Origin: Verrucomicrobiota bacterium
GTDB lineage: Bacteria > Chlamydiota > Chlamydiia > Chlamydiales > Rhabdochlamydiaceae
Reading direction: 5' to 3'
NCBI GenBank assembly: GCA_018240015.1
Contig: JAFEGJ010000009.1
Span: 1-64,000, forward strand
DNA: 64,000 nucleotides
Shown: positions 10,105 to 19,296 of the stretch, in pieces
Numbering within the stretch: the first letter of the stretch is position 1
Layout of the letters: the number at the start of each line of letters is the position of its first letter
Position numbers and translations under genes: made by a program
The notes under the pieces: generated by a model
Seen by the model: only the letters and a program-made list of their open reading frames with translations
The model's database searches: none
Told to the model about the DNA's origin: nothing

Positions 10105-11159
10105 AACGACTTCTCATCTTACTGGCTCTCGCTGCATGCTCAAAACCTCCTCCTCCCCCGCCGGCTCCCCCCGTCGTAACGGTCGGCTGCGTCGAAAAAC
10201 GCGATATGCCTATTTACAAAGAATATGTGGGCCACGTCGAAGCCTACCAAACCGTCGAGATCAAAGCCCAGGTCACAGGCCTCATCACAGGCCAGTATTT
10301 TCAAGATGGAGCCGAAGTCAAAGCCGGCGATCTTCTCGTCACCATCGATGACCGGCCCTTCCAAGCCTCGCTTCTTCGCGCGGAAGGAGCCCTGGCTCAA
10401 GCTGTGGCTAATTTGCGCCAAGCCAAAGAAGTCGCCGAGCGCAATGCGATTTTAGTGCAGCAGCAATACATCTCCCAACTCGACTATGACCAATTTGTCA
10501 CGAACGTTCTTGCCAGCGAAGCCACCGTTACCGAAGCGAGAGCCGATGTCGATACCGCCAAAATCAACCTCGGCTACTGCACCATCCGCGCTCCCATCGG
10601 CGGAGCAACGACACAGCTACTCATCTACGTGGGCAACTACGTCCCCGTGGGCGGCTCCCCTCTCATGACCATCAATCAAATCCAGCCCCTGCGCGTGAAC
10701 TTTTTTATTCCCGAACAAGATCTTCCCCAGCTCATGGCCGCGCACGAAAAATCTCCCGTTAAAATCCTCGCCTATCTCCAAGATAGCCTTCCAGCGGAAG
10801 GACAGCTTTACCTCGTAAATAACCAAGTCGATGAAAATACCGGTACGATTCTCATCGAAGGCCTCTTTCCGAACACCGATCGCGCCCTGTGGCCCGGAGA
10901 ATATGTCAACGTCCGCACCATTTTACAAATCATTGAGGACGCCACCGTTGTGCCTTCTCAAGCCATCTCTATGGGCCAAGAAGGTCCCTACGTCTATGTC
11001 GTTAAAAGCGACCATTATATCGAAATGCGCCCTGTAAAGATCATACAGAGAGAGGGCGAGGTCACGATCATTGAGAAAGGGGTAACCCCCGGTGAGACAC
11101 TCGTCCTAGAAGGACAAATTAACCTGAACCCGAATGTCCAGGTTGCTATTAAACAATAG
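10101..11159 (+). CDS. RND efflux periplasmic adaptor (AcrA/MdtA-type) lipoprotein
   Basis: A 352-residue membrane-fusion protein starting at TTG, supported by AGGAGG at 10091-10096. A lipobox (LAAC, C13) is followed by a proline stretch (KPPPPPPAPP) as linker. The lipoyl-like halves (YQTVEIKAQVTGLI and INLGYCTIRAPIGG) flank an α-hairpin at about residues 95-150, followed by β-barrel and membrane-proximal domains ending ATVVPSQAISMG. It bridges the inner-membrane pump and the outer-membrane channel. The gene overlaps the TolC-like gene by four bases. The matching pump gene does not follow directly: three minus-strand genes intervene. The polyproline linker is a possible additional target for the periplasmic prolyl hydroxylase encoded elsewhere in the window; that is speculation. 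Confidence 0.93.
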   Translation: MKRLLILLALAACSKPPPPPPAPPVVTVGCVEKRDMPIYKEYVGHVEAYQTVEIKAQVTGLITGQYFQDGAEVKAGDLLVTIDDRPFQASLLRAEGALAQAVANLRQAKEVAERNAILVQQQYISQLDYDQFVTNVLASEATVTEARADVDTAKINLGYCTIRAPIGGATTQLLIYVGNYVPVGGSPLMTINQIQPLRVNFFIPEQDLPQLMAAHEKSPVKILAYLQDSLPAEGQLYLVNNQVDENTGTILIEGLFPNTDRALWPGEYVNVRTILQIIEDATVVPSQAISMGQEGPYVYVVKSDHYIEMRPVKIIQREGEVTIIEKGVTPGETLVLEGQINLNPNVQVAIKQ

Positions 11160-11165
11160 CCTTGT

Positions 11166-11552
11166 CTATCGTTTTGGCAGGAAATCCCTATATAGATTTA
11201 TGGTCGTGTTAATAAGTTTCAACTCTATCTTTAAGCGATTCTCTTCGTTATGCAAATTTGCAATTTTCTGCTGGAGAGCTCCTCGATCTGAGTTTTCTTC
11301 GGTACTGCTCGAATTTAATATCCCAGTTAAATTGTTCAGTGCTAGAAGAACTTCCTGGTACCTATTTTGAATTGCATCTAGTTGAGAAAGGAAACCTGCC
11401 ATCAGATTGTCTGACTGGCATTCCTGTACTTCAGGTTCTTCTGTCAATTCCATAGACAAATCTTCTGCTTCTTGGTTGTTGGATTGAAATTGTAAGGTCC
11501 TTTGCAAAAACGTAAGATTGTCATTCGTAGTCGGTCCAGCGGTCGGTGTCAT
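11166..11552 (-). CDS. Hypothetical coiled-coil protein
   Basis: A 128-residue protein without recognised domain. The first 55 residues are acidic and polar; residues ~55-128 have heptad-like hydrophobic spacing (LSQLDAIQNRYQEVLLALNN and LQQKIANLHNEENRLKIELK) and should form coiled coil. A modest ribosome site (CTGGAG) precedes the ATG. It converges on the AcrA-like gene with six bases between the stops. Its position inside a split efflux operon suggests later insertion, but I see no insertion-element ends. Confidence 0.6.
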   Translation of the reverse strand: MTPTAGPTTNDNLTFLQRTLQFQSNNQEAEDLSMELTEEPEVQECQSDNLMAGFLSQLDAIQNRYQEVLLALNNLTGILNSSSTEENSDRGALQQKIANLHNEENRLKIELKLINTTINLYRDFLPKR

Positions 11553-11638
11553 TGTAACTCCAGTGTTCGGTTTAACTCTGGGAAATATTACAAAAATAGG
11601 AAGTTAAATTTCTAGAGCTCTGTATCAGCAACTGAAGT

Positions 11639-12622
11639 TTATGAAGATACTTCATTCACGAGTTTTCCGCTCTTATACGCTTGAATATTTACTAGCGTGG
11701 TATGAGCGATGTTGTGCATCGCTTCTCTCGTGAAAAAAGCTTGGTGCGAAGTGATGAGAACATTGGGAAATGTTTGGAGACGCGCGAGCACATCATCCGG
11801 AATGAACGTTGCTGAAAAGTCTTCATAAAAATACTGATTTTCTTCCTCATAGACATCGAGGCCCGCAGCGCCGATTTTTTTGGATTTTAGCCCCTCTAAT
11901 AGTGCCGAAGTGTCGATGAGACCTCCCCGTCCTGTGTTGATCAGCATCACGCCTTCTTTCATGCGAGAAATCGCATCGCGGTTGATCATATGAACATTGT
12001 CGGGAGTCAGCGGACAATGAAGTGTAATAATATCGCAGGATTTGTAAAGAGTCTGCAGATCGGAAAATTCAGCTCCCGCTTTCTGGACAAGCTTTTTATC
12101 GATGTCATAGCCCAGGACCTTCATACCCAGGCCTTTTAAGAGCCCCACCATGACAGATCCGATTTGGCCGCAGCCAATCACCCCTGCAGTCTTGCCATGC
12201 ATGTCAAAACCCATCAGCCCCACAATGCTGAAATTATTCTCGCGGATTCTTCCATACGCGCGGTGGAGTTTGCGGTTAAGGCACAGCATCATACCCAAGG
12301 CATGCTCAGCAACCGCATACGGAGAATAGCTCGGAACCCGCACGATTTTGATCTGATTTTTTGCCGCCTTGAGATCGACGTTATTGTAACCGGCGCATCT
12401 GAGTGCAATCAGCCCTACACCCTGAGCTTTGAGTTTGCCGATCACAACTGCTGAGATTTTGTCATTGACGAAAGCGCAGACGACATCATAGCCCTGTGCC
12501 AGAACGCAGGTGTCCGGCGTTAAATGCGCATCGAAATATTTGATCTCAAAACCAAACGACTTATTGGCAGCATCGAAAAACTCTTTATCGAACGGCTTGG
12601 CATCAAAAAATGCTATCTTCAT
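11639..12622 (-). CDS. ldhA: D-lactate dehydrogenase (fermentative, NAD-dependent)
   Basis: A 327-residue D-2-hydroxyacid dehydrogenase that follows the E. coli LdhA pattern closely: MKIAFFDAKPFDKEFF start, RCAGYNNVDL with the substrate-binding arginine, AVAEHALGMMLCLNR, the dinucleotide site GVIGCGQIGS, a glutamate in DVYEEENQYF, and the catalytic histidine in SHQAFFTREA. It reduces pyruvate to D-lactate with NADH, regenerating NAD. AGAGGGG precedes the ATG. It lies on the minus strand between the two parts of the efflux system and shares no obvious function with it. Eight bases separate its ATG from the stop of the 193-residue upstream gene, so the two are probably co-transcribed. Confidence 0.95.
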   Translation of the reverse strand: MKIAFFDAKPFDKEFFDAANKSFGFEIKYFDAHLTPDTCVLAQGYDVVCAFVNDKISAVVIGKLKAQGVGLIALRCAGYNNVDLKAAKNQIKIVRVPSYSPYAVAEHALGMMLCLNRKLHRAYGRIRENNFSIVGLMGFDMHGKTAGVIGCGQIGSVMVGLLKGLGMKVLGYDIDKKLVQKAGAEFSDLQTLYKSCDIITLHCPLTPDNVHMINRDAISRMKEGVMLINTGRGGLIDTSALLEGLKSKKIGAAGLDVYEEENQYFYEDFSATFIPDDVLARLQTFPNVLITSHQAFFTREAMHNIAHTTLVNIQAYKSGKLVNEVSS

Positions 12623-12630
12623 CAGCCCCT

Positions 12631-13212
12631 CTAGGGATTTTGCACTTCAATTCTTTTGAAGAGTTGGTACATGGGTAACTGTGGGGCGGGCGTTTTATCC
12701 AGTCTAAGCATAGGTGTTTGAATTTGGAGCACAACATTATCAAAAACGATGGTTTTTACAAGAGAATTAGACATAAAATAATCGTTGGATTTTGTCGTCG
12801 TAATCAAAGCGTTTTCTGTTTCTGAAATCACTTGCACGCTTTTTTTCTTGAGTTGACTTAAGAACTCTTCTTTTGACGTGGGCAAGAGAGAAAGAGATAC
12901 TGCTGCCATTTGTGTCACTTTAGAAGTCGTGACAGTATCGCCATTTTTGCGGCTTGTATGAACGCTCATAGAAAGTGATACTTTTCCAGAAGCAGGAACA
13001 GGAATACCAGGTGAGGCATCAACGAGATCTGGCCTGCTTGAGTATCCATTTTCCGTTTTGGTGGTTATCTGCCCTCGACTGTACTCGGTACCAGTTGGCA
13101 GTAAAATAGAAATACTTCTTCCATTCCAATCATTAAGAGAGTAGGACTTCATTTCAGTTGTCCACTCCATGGAAGAACCGGACACATCATCAATCACATC
13201 TACTGCTGACAT
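12631..13212 (-). CDS. Hypothetical protein
   Basis: A 193-residue protein I do not recognise. The ATG at 13212 is preceded by AGGAGG with good spacing, so I use it instead of an earlier in-frame start at 13293. No signal peptide or membrane segment is visible; the composition is rich in Ser, Thr and Val with alternating polar and hydrophobic residues, which suggests β-structure. It is followed after eight bases by ldhA and is divergent from the AcrB-like pump. Confidence 0.65.
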   Translation of the reverse strand: MSAVDVIDDVSGSSMEWTTEMKSYSLNDWNGRSISILLPTGTEYSRGQITTKTENGYSSRPDLVDASPGIPVPASGKVSLSMSVHTSRKNGDTVTTSKVTQMAAVSLSLLPTSKEEFLSQLKKKSVQVISETENALITTTKSNDYFMSNSLVKTIVFDNVVLQIQTPMLRLDKTPAPQLPMYQLFKRIEVQNP

Positions 13213-13315
13213 CTTAAGCCTCCTGTGGTGTTTAAAACAGGATAAACTCTCAGAGACTTTTAAACAAAGCGATATCTCGCACGAAAATTGCAAATCGGTG
13301 TATTGAGATACTTAA

Positions 13316-16300
13316 ATGAACATCTCAGAAATCTTCATCCGCCGCCCCATCGCGACCACACTTCTCATGGTGGCCATCTTGTTCTTCGGGATCTCTTCGT
13401 ACTTTCGACTCCCGGTAAGCGACCTACCGAACATCGACCTTCCGGCTATCACGGTGTCGGTCTCATACCCTGGCGCTGACCCCGAAACGATGGCCAACAA
13501 CGTCGCGAGCCCGCTCGAGAAGCAGTTTCTAACGATCCAAGGCCTCGATAACATGGCATCGACGAGCGCGACGGGCGATACGACCATCGTTTTGCAATTT
13601 GCGCTAGACAAATCGCTCGACCAAGCCGCCACCGACGTACAAGCGGCGATCAATGTCGCCACTCCACTCCTGCCTAAAAATCTCCCTTACGGCCCGACGT
13701 ATTCCAAAGTGAACCCATCGGCCTCGCCGGTCATGTACTTTGCCGTCACATCCCCGACGATGCCCATGTACAAACTCTACGACTATGCCTACACGTTCAT
13801 CGCTGAGCGCCTCAATACCGTGCCGGGCGTTGCGCAAGTCGTCGTCTACGGCAACCCTTTTGCTGTGCGCGTGCAAGTCAACCCTCAAAAACTTGCCGCA
13901 AAAAAAATCGGCATCAACGAAGTGGCCACTGTCATCCAAAATCAGAACGTCTATCTTCCGACGGGTAACCTCTATGGAGACTTTCGGGAGTATTTCATCA
14001 ATGTCGATGGACAGCTGACCTATGCCGAAGCCTATAACCAGATGATCATCCGCAATGACAATGGTGCCATCGTGCGCATCCGCGATGTAGGAAACGCCAT
14101 TGACAGCTTGCAATACGACAAAAACTACGATCACTATTTAACAAACAAGACCGATTCCATCGCCGTAGTCTTCGGCGTGCAAACGCAGCCCGGGACGAAT
14201 GCTCTCAGCGTCATCAACGGCATCAAAGAGATGCTGCCACAAGTCAAAGAGACGCTTCCAGGATCTGTGGATCTGCAATGCATTTTTGATAAGTCAGATT
14301 TTATTAAGGAGTCTGTGGATGACGTGCAGATGACGCTCCTCATCGCTCTGAGCCTCGTTGTTCTTATCATCTTTTTATATCTCGGCAAAATCATCGATAC
14401 TCTGATTCCATCACTTGCTCTTCCAATGGCCATCGTGGGCACGTTTTCGATCATGTCGGTGCTGGGATATTCCATTGACATCCTCTCGCTCCTTGCTGTG
14501 ACACTGTGTATCGGCTTTTTAGTCGACGATGCGATCGTCGTGCTCGAAAACATCTTCCGCCATACTGAAATGGGCAAATCCCCACTCGTTGCCGCTCTTG
14601 AAGGATCCAAACAAATCGGATTCACCATCGTCTCGATGACCCTGTCACTCAGCGCTATTTTCATTCCCCTGCTTTTCATGACGGGCGTCGTCGGCCGCCT
14701 CTTCCATGAATTTGCCGTCGTCATCGTGTGCGCGATGCTCCTTTCAGGTTTTGTTTCTCTATCTCTCACGCCCATGCTCTGCAGCCGTTTCTTAAGGCCA
14801 ACAAAACCGGGCGAGCACTCGCGTATTGAGCGTATCTCCAAAACCCTCAATACAACCCTTGTTCAGTGGTATGACCGGTCTCTACAATTTGTCCTTAGAC
14901 ACAAAAAGATAACAGCCTTCTGTGGTCTGGGATGCATGATCGCCTCTGCTGCCCTCTTCAAATTCCTTCCCACCGATTTTCTTCCTCCCGATGACATCGG
15001 ATTTGTCGTTATCCATGCGCAGGCTCCGGAAGGGACATCTCCCTTTCTCATGAACAAGTACCAAGAGCGCCTTTCTAAAATCGCCCAAAATAATCCCCAT
15101 ATGGAATCGATGGTCTCCTTTGGAGCTACACCCGATAGCAATAAGGGAATCATCTATATGCGTCTCAAGCCCTTCCGGGAGCGTCCCCCTATCGATAAAG
15201 TCATGCAAGAACTTACACAAGATTTAGAAAGCACTCCTGGAGTTCAAGTCTTTCTCAAAACCCTCCCCCTGATCGACCTCCAAGTTTCCACAGCCGATAT
15301 CTACACTCCCTACCAATACACTCTTCGGGGACTAAACACCGAAGATCTCTACCGCTCAGCTCATGCTCTTGAAACGAAATTAAAAACCACACCCGGTCTC
15401 AAACAAATCGGCAGCGACCTGGAAGTCGACCAGCCCCATGTCTACCTTAAAATCGATCGCGATAGAGCCTCTGTGCTCAACCTCACAGCCGAAGACATCG
15501 AAAATGCCCTGTCTCTTGCCTACGGCGGCATTTATCTCTCCTCCATCAACGCTCCTGCTAACCAATACTATGCGATTTTAGAAGTCGAACCCAAGTACTA
15601 CAACAACCCCACTTGGCTCAGCCAGCTCTACTTACGCTCCACAACTGATGGCCTCATTCCCCTCAATTCCATCACCCAGATAGACCAAGCTGTCGGTCCC
15701 TTCAAAATCAATCGCATCAATGGACTTCCCGCGGTGAACATCTACTTCGATCTCGATAACGTACCGCTCGGCACGGCTATCAAAAACATCGAAGCTGCAT
15801 CCAAACAAACCCTCCCCTCCAATGTCATGGGACAAGTCCAAGGAACCGCCAGCGTCTTTAAAGAGTCCTTTGCGAACCTCAACTTTCTCCTCCTAATCAC
15901 GTTCTTCCTCATCTACATCATCCTTGGCATGCTCTACGAAAACTTCTTCCACCCCCTCACCGTCATGTCGACACTTCCCCCCGCGGCTCTCGGAGGACTG
16001 ACCATTCTCCTCCTGTTTGGTCAAGCGTTCTCCCTCTACGCTTTTGTGGGATTTATCCTCCTGCTCGGTATCGTGCTTAAAAACGGCATCATCCTCATCG
16101 ACTTCGCCATCGAAGGCATGCAAAGCGGCAAAACACCCCTCGAAGCGATCAATGACGCTTGCAAAACTAGATTTCGTCCCATCTTGATGACCACCCTCTC
16201 CGCCCTCATGGGCGCCATCCCCATTGCTCTGGGCCTCGGAGGCATGACCGCTCAAACCCGAAGATCACTCGGACTCGTCATTATCGGCGGACTTTTTGTT

Positions 16301-16402
16301 TCGCAAATTTTGACCCTATACCTAACTCCCGTCACATACCTTTATCTGGAGCAGCTACGCGAGTGGTGGGATGCTAAGTGGTATGGCAGGAAGAGACAGT
16401 AA
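13316..16402 (+). CDS. RND efflux pump, HAE1 family (AcrB/MdtB-MdtC-like)
   Basis: A 1,028-residue inner-membrane transporter with the complete RND layout: TM1 at residues ~10-28, a large periplasmic loop, TM2-TM6, a second periplasmic loop and TM7-TM12. The proton relay is present: D404 and D405 in VDDAIVVLENIF of TM4, and K922 in IVLKNGIILIDF of TM10. The N-terminal IRRPIATTLLMV and the block LPAITVSVSYPGADPETM resemble the MdtB/MdtC branch. It expels drugs, detergents or other amphiphiles using the proton gradient, with the adaptor and channel encoded at 8.6-11.2 kb. It is detached from them by 2.15 kb of minus-strand genes, so it must have its own promoter in 13213-13315; I see no copy of the LysR-type dyad there. 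Confidence 0.96.
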   Translation: MNISEIFIRRPIATTLLMVAILFFGISSYFRLPVSDLPNIDLPAITVSVSYPGADPETMANNVASPLEKQFLTIQGLDNMASTSATGDTTIVLQFALDKSLDQAATDVQAAINVATPLLPKNLPYGPTYSKVNPSASPVMYFAVTSPTMPMYKLYDYAYTFIAERLNTVPGVAQVVVYGNPFAVRVQVNPQKLAAKKIGINEVATVIQNQNVYLPTGNLYGDFREYFINVDGQLTYAEAYNQMIIRNDNGAIVRIRDVGNAIDSLQYDKNYDHYLTNKTDSIAVVFGVQTQPGTNALSVINGIKEMLPQVKETLPGSVDLQCIFDKSDFIKESVDDVQMTLLIALSLVVLIIFLYLGKIIDTLIPSLALPMAIVGTFSIMSVLGYSIDILSLLAVTLCIGFLVDDAIVVLENIFRHTEMGKSPLVAALEGSKQIGFTIVSMTLSLSAIFIPLLFMTGVVGRLFHEFAVVIVCAMLLSGFVSLSLTPMLCSRFLRPTKPGEHSRIERISKTLNTTLVQWYDRSLQFVLRHKKITAFCGLGCMIASAALFKFLPTDFLPPDDIGFVVIHAQAPEGTSPFLMNKYQERLSKIAQNNPHMESMVSFGATPDSNKGIIYMRLKPFRERPPIDKVMQELTQDLESTPGVQVFLKTLPLIDLQVSTADIYTPYQYTLRGLNTEDLYRSAHALETKLKTTPGLKQIGSDLEVDQPHVYLKIDRDRASVLNLTAEDIENALSLAYGGIYLSSINAPANQYYAILEVEPKYYNNPTWLSQLYLRSTTDGLIPLNSITQIDQAVGPFKINRINGLPAVNIYFDLDNVPLGTAIKNIEAASKQTLPSNVMGQVQGTASVFKESFANLNFLLLITFFLIYIILGMLYENFFHPLTVMSTLPPAALGGLTILLLFGQAFSLYAFVGFILLLGIVLKNGIILIDFAIEGMQSGKTPLEAINDACKTRFRPILMTTLSALMGAIPIALGLGGMTAQTRRSLGLVIIGGLFVSQILTLYLTPVTYLYLEQLREWWDAKWYGRKRQ

Positions 16403-16431
16403 TACTATTCAACAATTTGTAGAGTCATTAA

Positions 16432-16611
16432 AATGCTAGTCAAAACATTAACAAGCTACGAAATTTTACTGAAATACTTGACGATTTTTTAAAAGACCCT
16501 GTCTTTGCTGTGGATTTTTTAGTGGAAACTCTAAAAGACAACGAACTCGATGTCTTTATTCTATCACTCCAGGACGTTATGCGCATCCACGGCAAACTTT
16601 GCGATATATAA
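16432..16611 (+). pseudogene. Remnant of a HigA-like addiction-module antitoxin
   Basis: Between the pump and xerD is a 60-codon open frame with no ATG at its start (it follows a TAA at 16429). It reads NFTEILDDFLKDPVFAVDFL, then VETLKDNELDVFILSLQDVM and RIHGKLCDI before a stop. This fits the N-terminal half of addiction-module antidote proteins, which read roughly 'L..L.DPE.A..YL..AL.DGD...F..AL.DVA.A.G', but it ends before the helix-turn-helix. No toxin gene adjoins. I read it as a decayed fragment; a functional short peptide is unlikely without a start codon. Confidence 0.5.
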
Positions 16612-16619
16612 CTCTCATC

Positions 16620-17462
16620 TTAGGGTCTAGGATGGAATCGGTCAAAGGCATCGTTAAGATGCTTTTGACTCACATGCGTATAACGATCGGTCGTGTGGAT
16701 GCTCACGTGACCGAGCATCTCTTGGATGACCCGCAGATCTGCGCCATTTTCAAGTAGATGGGTGGCAAACGAATGTCTCAAAGTATGCGGCGAAATGGGC
16801 TTATTTATACCCGCCTTTTGAGCATAAAATTTTACGCGCTGCCATACCGTGACGCGGTCGATGCGCTTTCCTTGCGCTGTGACAAATAAAGGGCCCGCAG
16901 CATTTTGTCTCCATTTTGTAAGGTATTCGTCGATGGCATCTACGGCTGTTTTGGCAATGGGCACGATGCGCTCTTTGTTTCCCTTACCTTTGACACGCAC
17001 ACGCGTGTCATCTACATCAGTTAAGTTAAGACCACATAGTTCAGAGACTCGCAGGCCCGAGGCATACAGGACATGGAGCATCGCTCTATCGCGCGCGCCA
17101 GTTGCATCCTCTGGAGTCGGAGCCGCAAGTAGCCGTGTGACTTCATCCAGAGATAAAACTTCCGGGATGAGCTGCCAGAGTTTGGGGCTATCGAGGTACC
17201 GCGTGGGATCGCTGGGGATGATTCCTTCGCGTTTTAAGTACCGAAAATAGACTTTGATCGCCACTAGCATGCGACAGACTGATGAGACGGCGTATTTGTC
17301 TTTGACGTATTGGAGATAGTTGAGGACATCGTCTTGCGTGACGAGTTCCCATGTTTTACTCTCCAGAAATTTGTGAAATGCCTTCAGATCGCGCCCATAG
17401 GCAGCTAGTGTGTGCGGGCTGAGACCCTTTTCTGAGCCCAGATACAGCAGGAAATCTTCCAT
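16620..17462 (-). CDS. xerD: Site-specific tyrosine recombinase XerD
   Basis: A 280-residue tyrosine recombinase. Residues 1-85 are the SAM-like core-binding domain (LSPHTLAAYGRDLKAF). The catalytic domain shows R138 (SGLRVSEL), K160 (KGKGNKER), H226 and R229 (PHTLRHSFATHLL), H252 (MLGHVSI) and the nucleophile Y261 (TTDRYTHV). It resolves chromosome dimers together with XerC at dif. The length is slightly short compared with the ~298 of E. coli, mostly at the N-terminus; no ribosome site precedes the ATG and a non-ATG start a few codons upstream is possible, since the frame remains open. It lies 25 bases downstream of a large membrane-protein gene on the same strand. Confidence 0.93.
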   Translation of the reverse strand: MEDFLLYLGSEKGLSPHTLAAYGRDLKAFHKFLESKTWELVTQDDVLNYLQYVKDKYAVSSVCRMLVAIKVYFRYLKREGIIPSDPTRYLDSPKLWQLIPEVLSLDEVTRLLAAPTPEDATGARDRAMLHVLYASGLRVSELCGLNLTDVDDTRVRVKGKGNKERIVPIAKTAVDAIDEYLTKWRQNAAGPLFVTAQGKRIDRVTVWQRVKFYAQKAGINKPISPHTLRHSFATHLLENGADLRVIQEMLGHVSIHTTDRYTHVSQKHLNDAFDRFHPRP

Positions 17463-17487
17463 GATCGGAGGATAGAATGCTTGCAGC

Positions 17488-19212
17488 TTAAAGTCCAGCC
17501 ATGGTTTTATGGAGCTCTCTCAGTTGCTCTTCTTTCGCGATTTTTACGGCTGCAAGAACATCCACGGTCGCTTGCTTCCAGTCTTGTCGTCCTTCGAACA
17601 ACTTTTTATTGAGCTCATGCATTTTATCGAAATAAATCTTGATGATCTTATCATCTTCTTCTTTCTTCACAAGTTCGCAGAAGGAATTGAGGCTTACGAC
17701 TTTTTCATATTTCCAGGGAGTTTGTGTATGGCGCCAGTAGTTCTGGATACCGCGGATATTGATCACGCCCCAGAAGCTACCTACGGTAAGGAGAATGATC
17801 AGAGGAATGAGGGCGATTCCTCCTGAGAAAATAATACTTGCGGCGATGCTTCCCCCAATAGCTATAATGTTGAGGAGTGAACTAAAGATGAGCAAGGCCT
17901 TATCAAACTTGCCTTTCTGCTCACCATTCCATTGGGTATAGAGACGTGTTCCATCGAGGCCGTACATCCATAGAAGCGCTGAAATCGCAAACATGATCGA
18001 GACTAAAAGAGCTCCGACGCCTCCCGTTAGGACGAATACCGTAGCGATCACACCCACCGTCAAGATGCTCAATAAAATCTGCCATGCATGACGATCGAAG
18101 CCTTTATCAAGCTCCGCCAAAATCTCCTTCTTCGTTATGTGCTCGCCTCTGTTGTGTTTGTCGACGAGTGCTTGTCCAATATGGCGGCCCAGTTCTTGCT
18201 CTTTACCTGCTCGTAATTTCTCACTCATCAATTTCTTTCCAAATGCAACCATGAGCTCTAAGCCTTTAGCTCCTTTAATGCCCGTATATTGGGCCATTTT
18301 CTCAGGCTGATTAATAAACAACTGCAAGACAATTTCTCTACGAGGTGTTTGAAAATGAGTATCGATCCCCATTTTTTTCCATTCTTTTTCGAGCTTGGAA
18401 AACCATTTTTCACCCTCATCTAAGGCAAGATTAGTAAAATCTTTTTCTGTGTATGTGCTAAGTTCCTTGGTAATATCGAGCTTGCTATTCATCCAGGAAG
18501 CGGTGTCTTCGACAAAAGGACTCTCTCCAATCTTTGAGTCACGTGTACGATCAGGATGCGCTAATAATTCATCTTCCAACTCACTTTTTCGATACATGTT
18601 ATAGGCAGCCGTAAAGCCCAGGCACACTTTTTGAAGACCAATCAAAAGCATCGTCGCGACACCTAGCCCTGCAGCGGCATCTGTGACTCCAGAAATCGGT
18701 TCAAGGTCGATGAGCTCAGAGGCCCTAACCATGTCGTAGACCTTAAGAGATTTTTCAGCGAGAGCGGTCGCACCAGCGCCAACGAGAGGAACAGTCATTC
18801 CCAGCGAAGCAAGCGCTAGGCGCTGTCCTTCGGTATCACCAATGTGGTTGGCAAAAATAGCGCGTTTGACACCCTCGACAGTTAATGCGGTGTTGGCGGC
18901 TAGGTAAAGACCTTGCGTCATTCCCATGAGCGGCTGAGAAAGATCTGTCGTAGGATCATAACTCTCGACCCATTCAGAGGCGACTTTCCCGCTATTGAGG
19001 GTAGCAGAAGATATATCCATCACCGACAACATCGGGCCATCCGCTGCCAGTAAAGACTTAGGAGGTTTAACTGCACCGAGAGGAGGAGTCAGGCTTTGTT
19101 TTGCTAAAATAGTTTGAGCAAGGGCATGCGACTTCGCAGCATCTGCTTGAATGGGGGCAGCAGGTGCCTGCGGAGGAGTACTAACTCGCTTTTCTTCAAC
19201 AATAGTCGACAT
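17488..19212 (-). CDS. Inc-like multi-helix membrane protein, paralogue A
   Basis: A 574-residue protein that is clearly related over its whole length to the neighbouring 580-residue product. Shared features are ADGPMLSVMDISSA near residue 60, the block SYDPTTDLSQPLMGM near residue 90, GDTEGQRLALASLGM near residue 125, one hydrophobic segment at ~180-208 and two paired hydrophobic segments at ~383-425 and ~440-485, each long enough for a hairpin of two helices. The N-terminal ~60 residues are Pro/Ala-rich and disordered-looking. Paired hydrophobic hairpins with cytosolic flanks are characteristic of chlamydial inclusion membrane proteins, so secretion to the host vacuole membrane is possible, but I cannot identify a known family. 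AGGAGT precedes the ATG. Confidence 0.75.
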   Translation of the reverse strand: MSTIVEEKRVSTPPQAPAAPIQADAAKSHALAQTILAKQSLTPPLGAVKPPKSLLAADGPMLSVMDISSATLNSGKVASEWVESYDPTTDLSQPLMGMTQGLYLAANTALTVEGVKRAIFANHIGDTEGQRLALASLGMTVPLVGAGATALAEKSLKVYDMVRASELIDLEPISGVTDAAAGLGVATMLLIGLQKVCLGFTAAYNMYRKSELEDELLAHPDRTRDSKIGESPFVEDTASWMNSKLDITKELSTYTEKDFTNLALDEGEKWFSKLEKEWKKMGIDTHFQTPRREIVLQLFINQPEKMAQYTGIKGAKGLELMVAFGKKLMSEKLRAGKEQELGRHIGQALVDKHNRGEHITKKEILAELDKGFDRHAWQILLSILTVGVIATVFVLTGGVGALLVSIMFAISALLWMYGLDGTRLYTQWNGEQKGKFDKALLIFSSLLNIIAIGGSIAASIIFSGGIALIPLIILLTVGSFWGVINIRGIQNYWRHTQTPWKYEKVVSLNSFCELVKKEEDDKIIKIYFDKMHELNKKLFEGRQDWKQATVDVLAAVKIAKEEQLRELHKTMAGL

Positions 19213-19296
19213 ACATATCCCTACTCCTATATTATACTAATTATTTGAATTTTAATCCAGGGTTTATATAGATTTAATTTGAGTGCAGGATATTGT

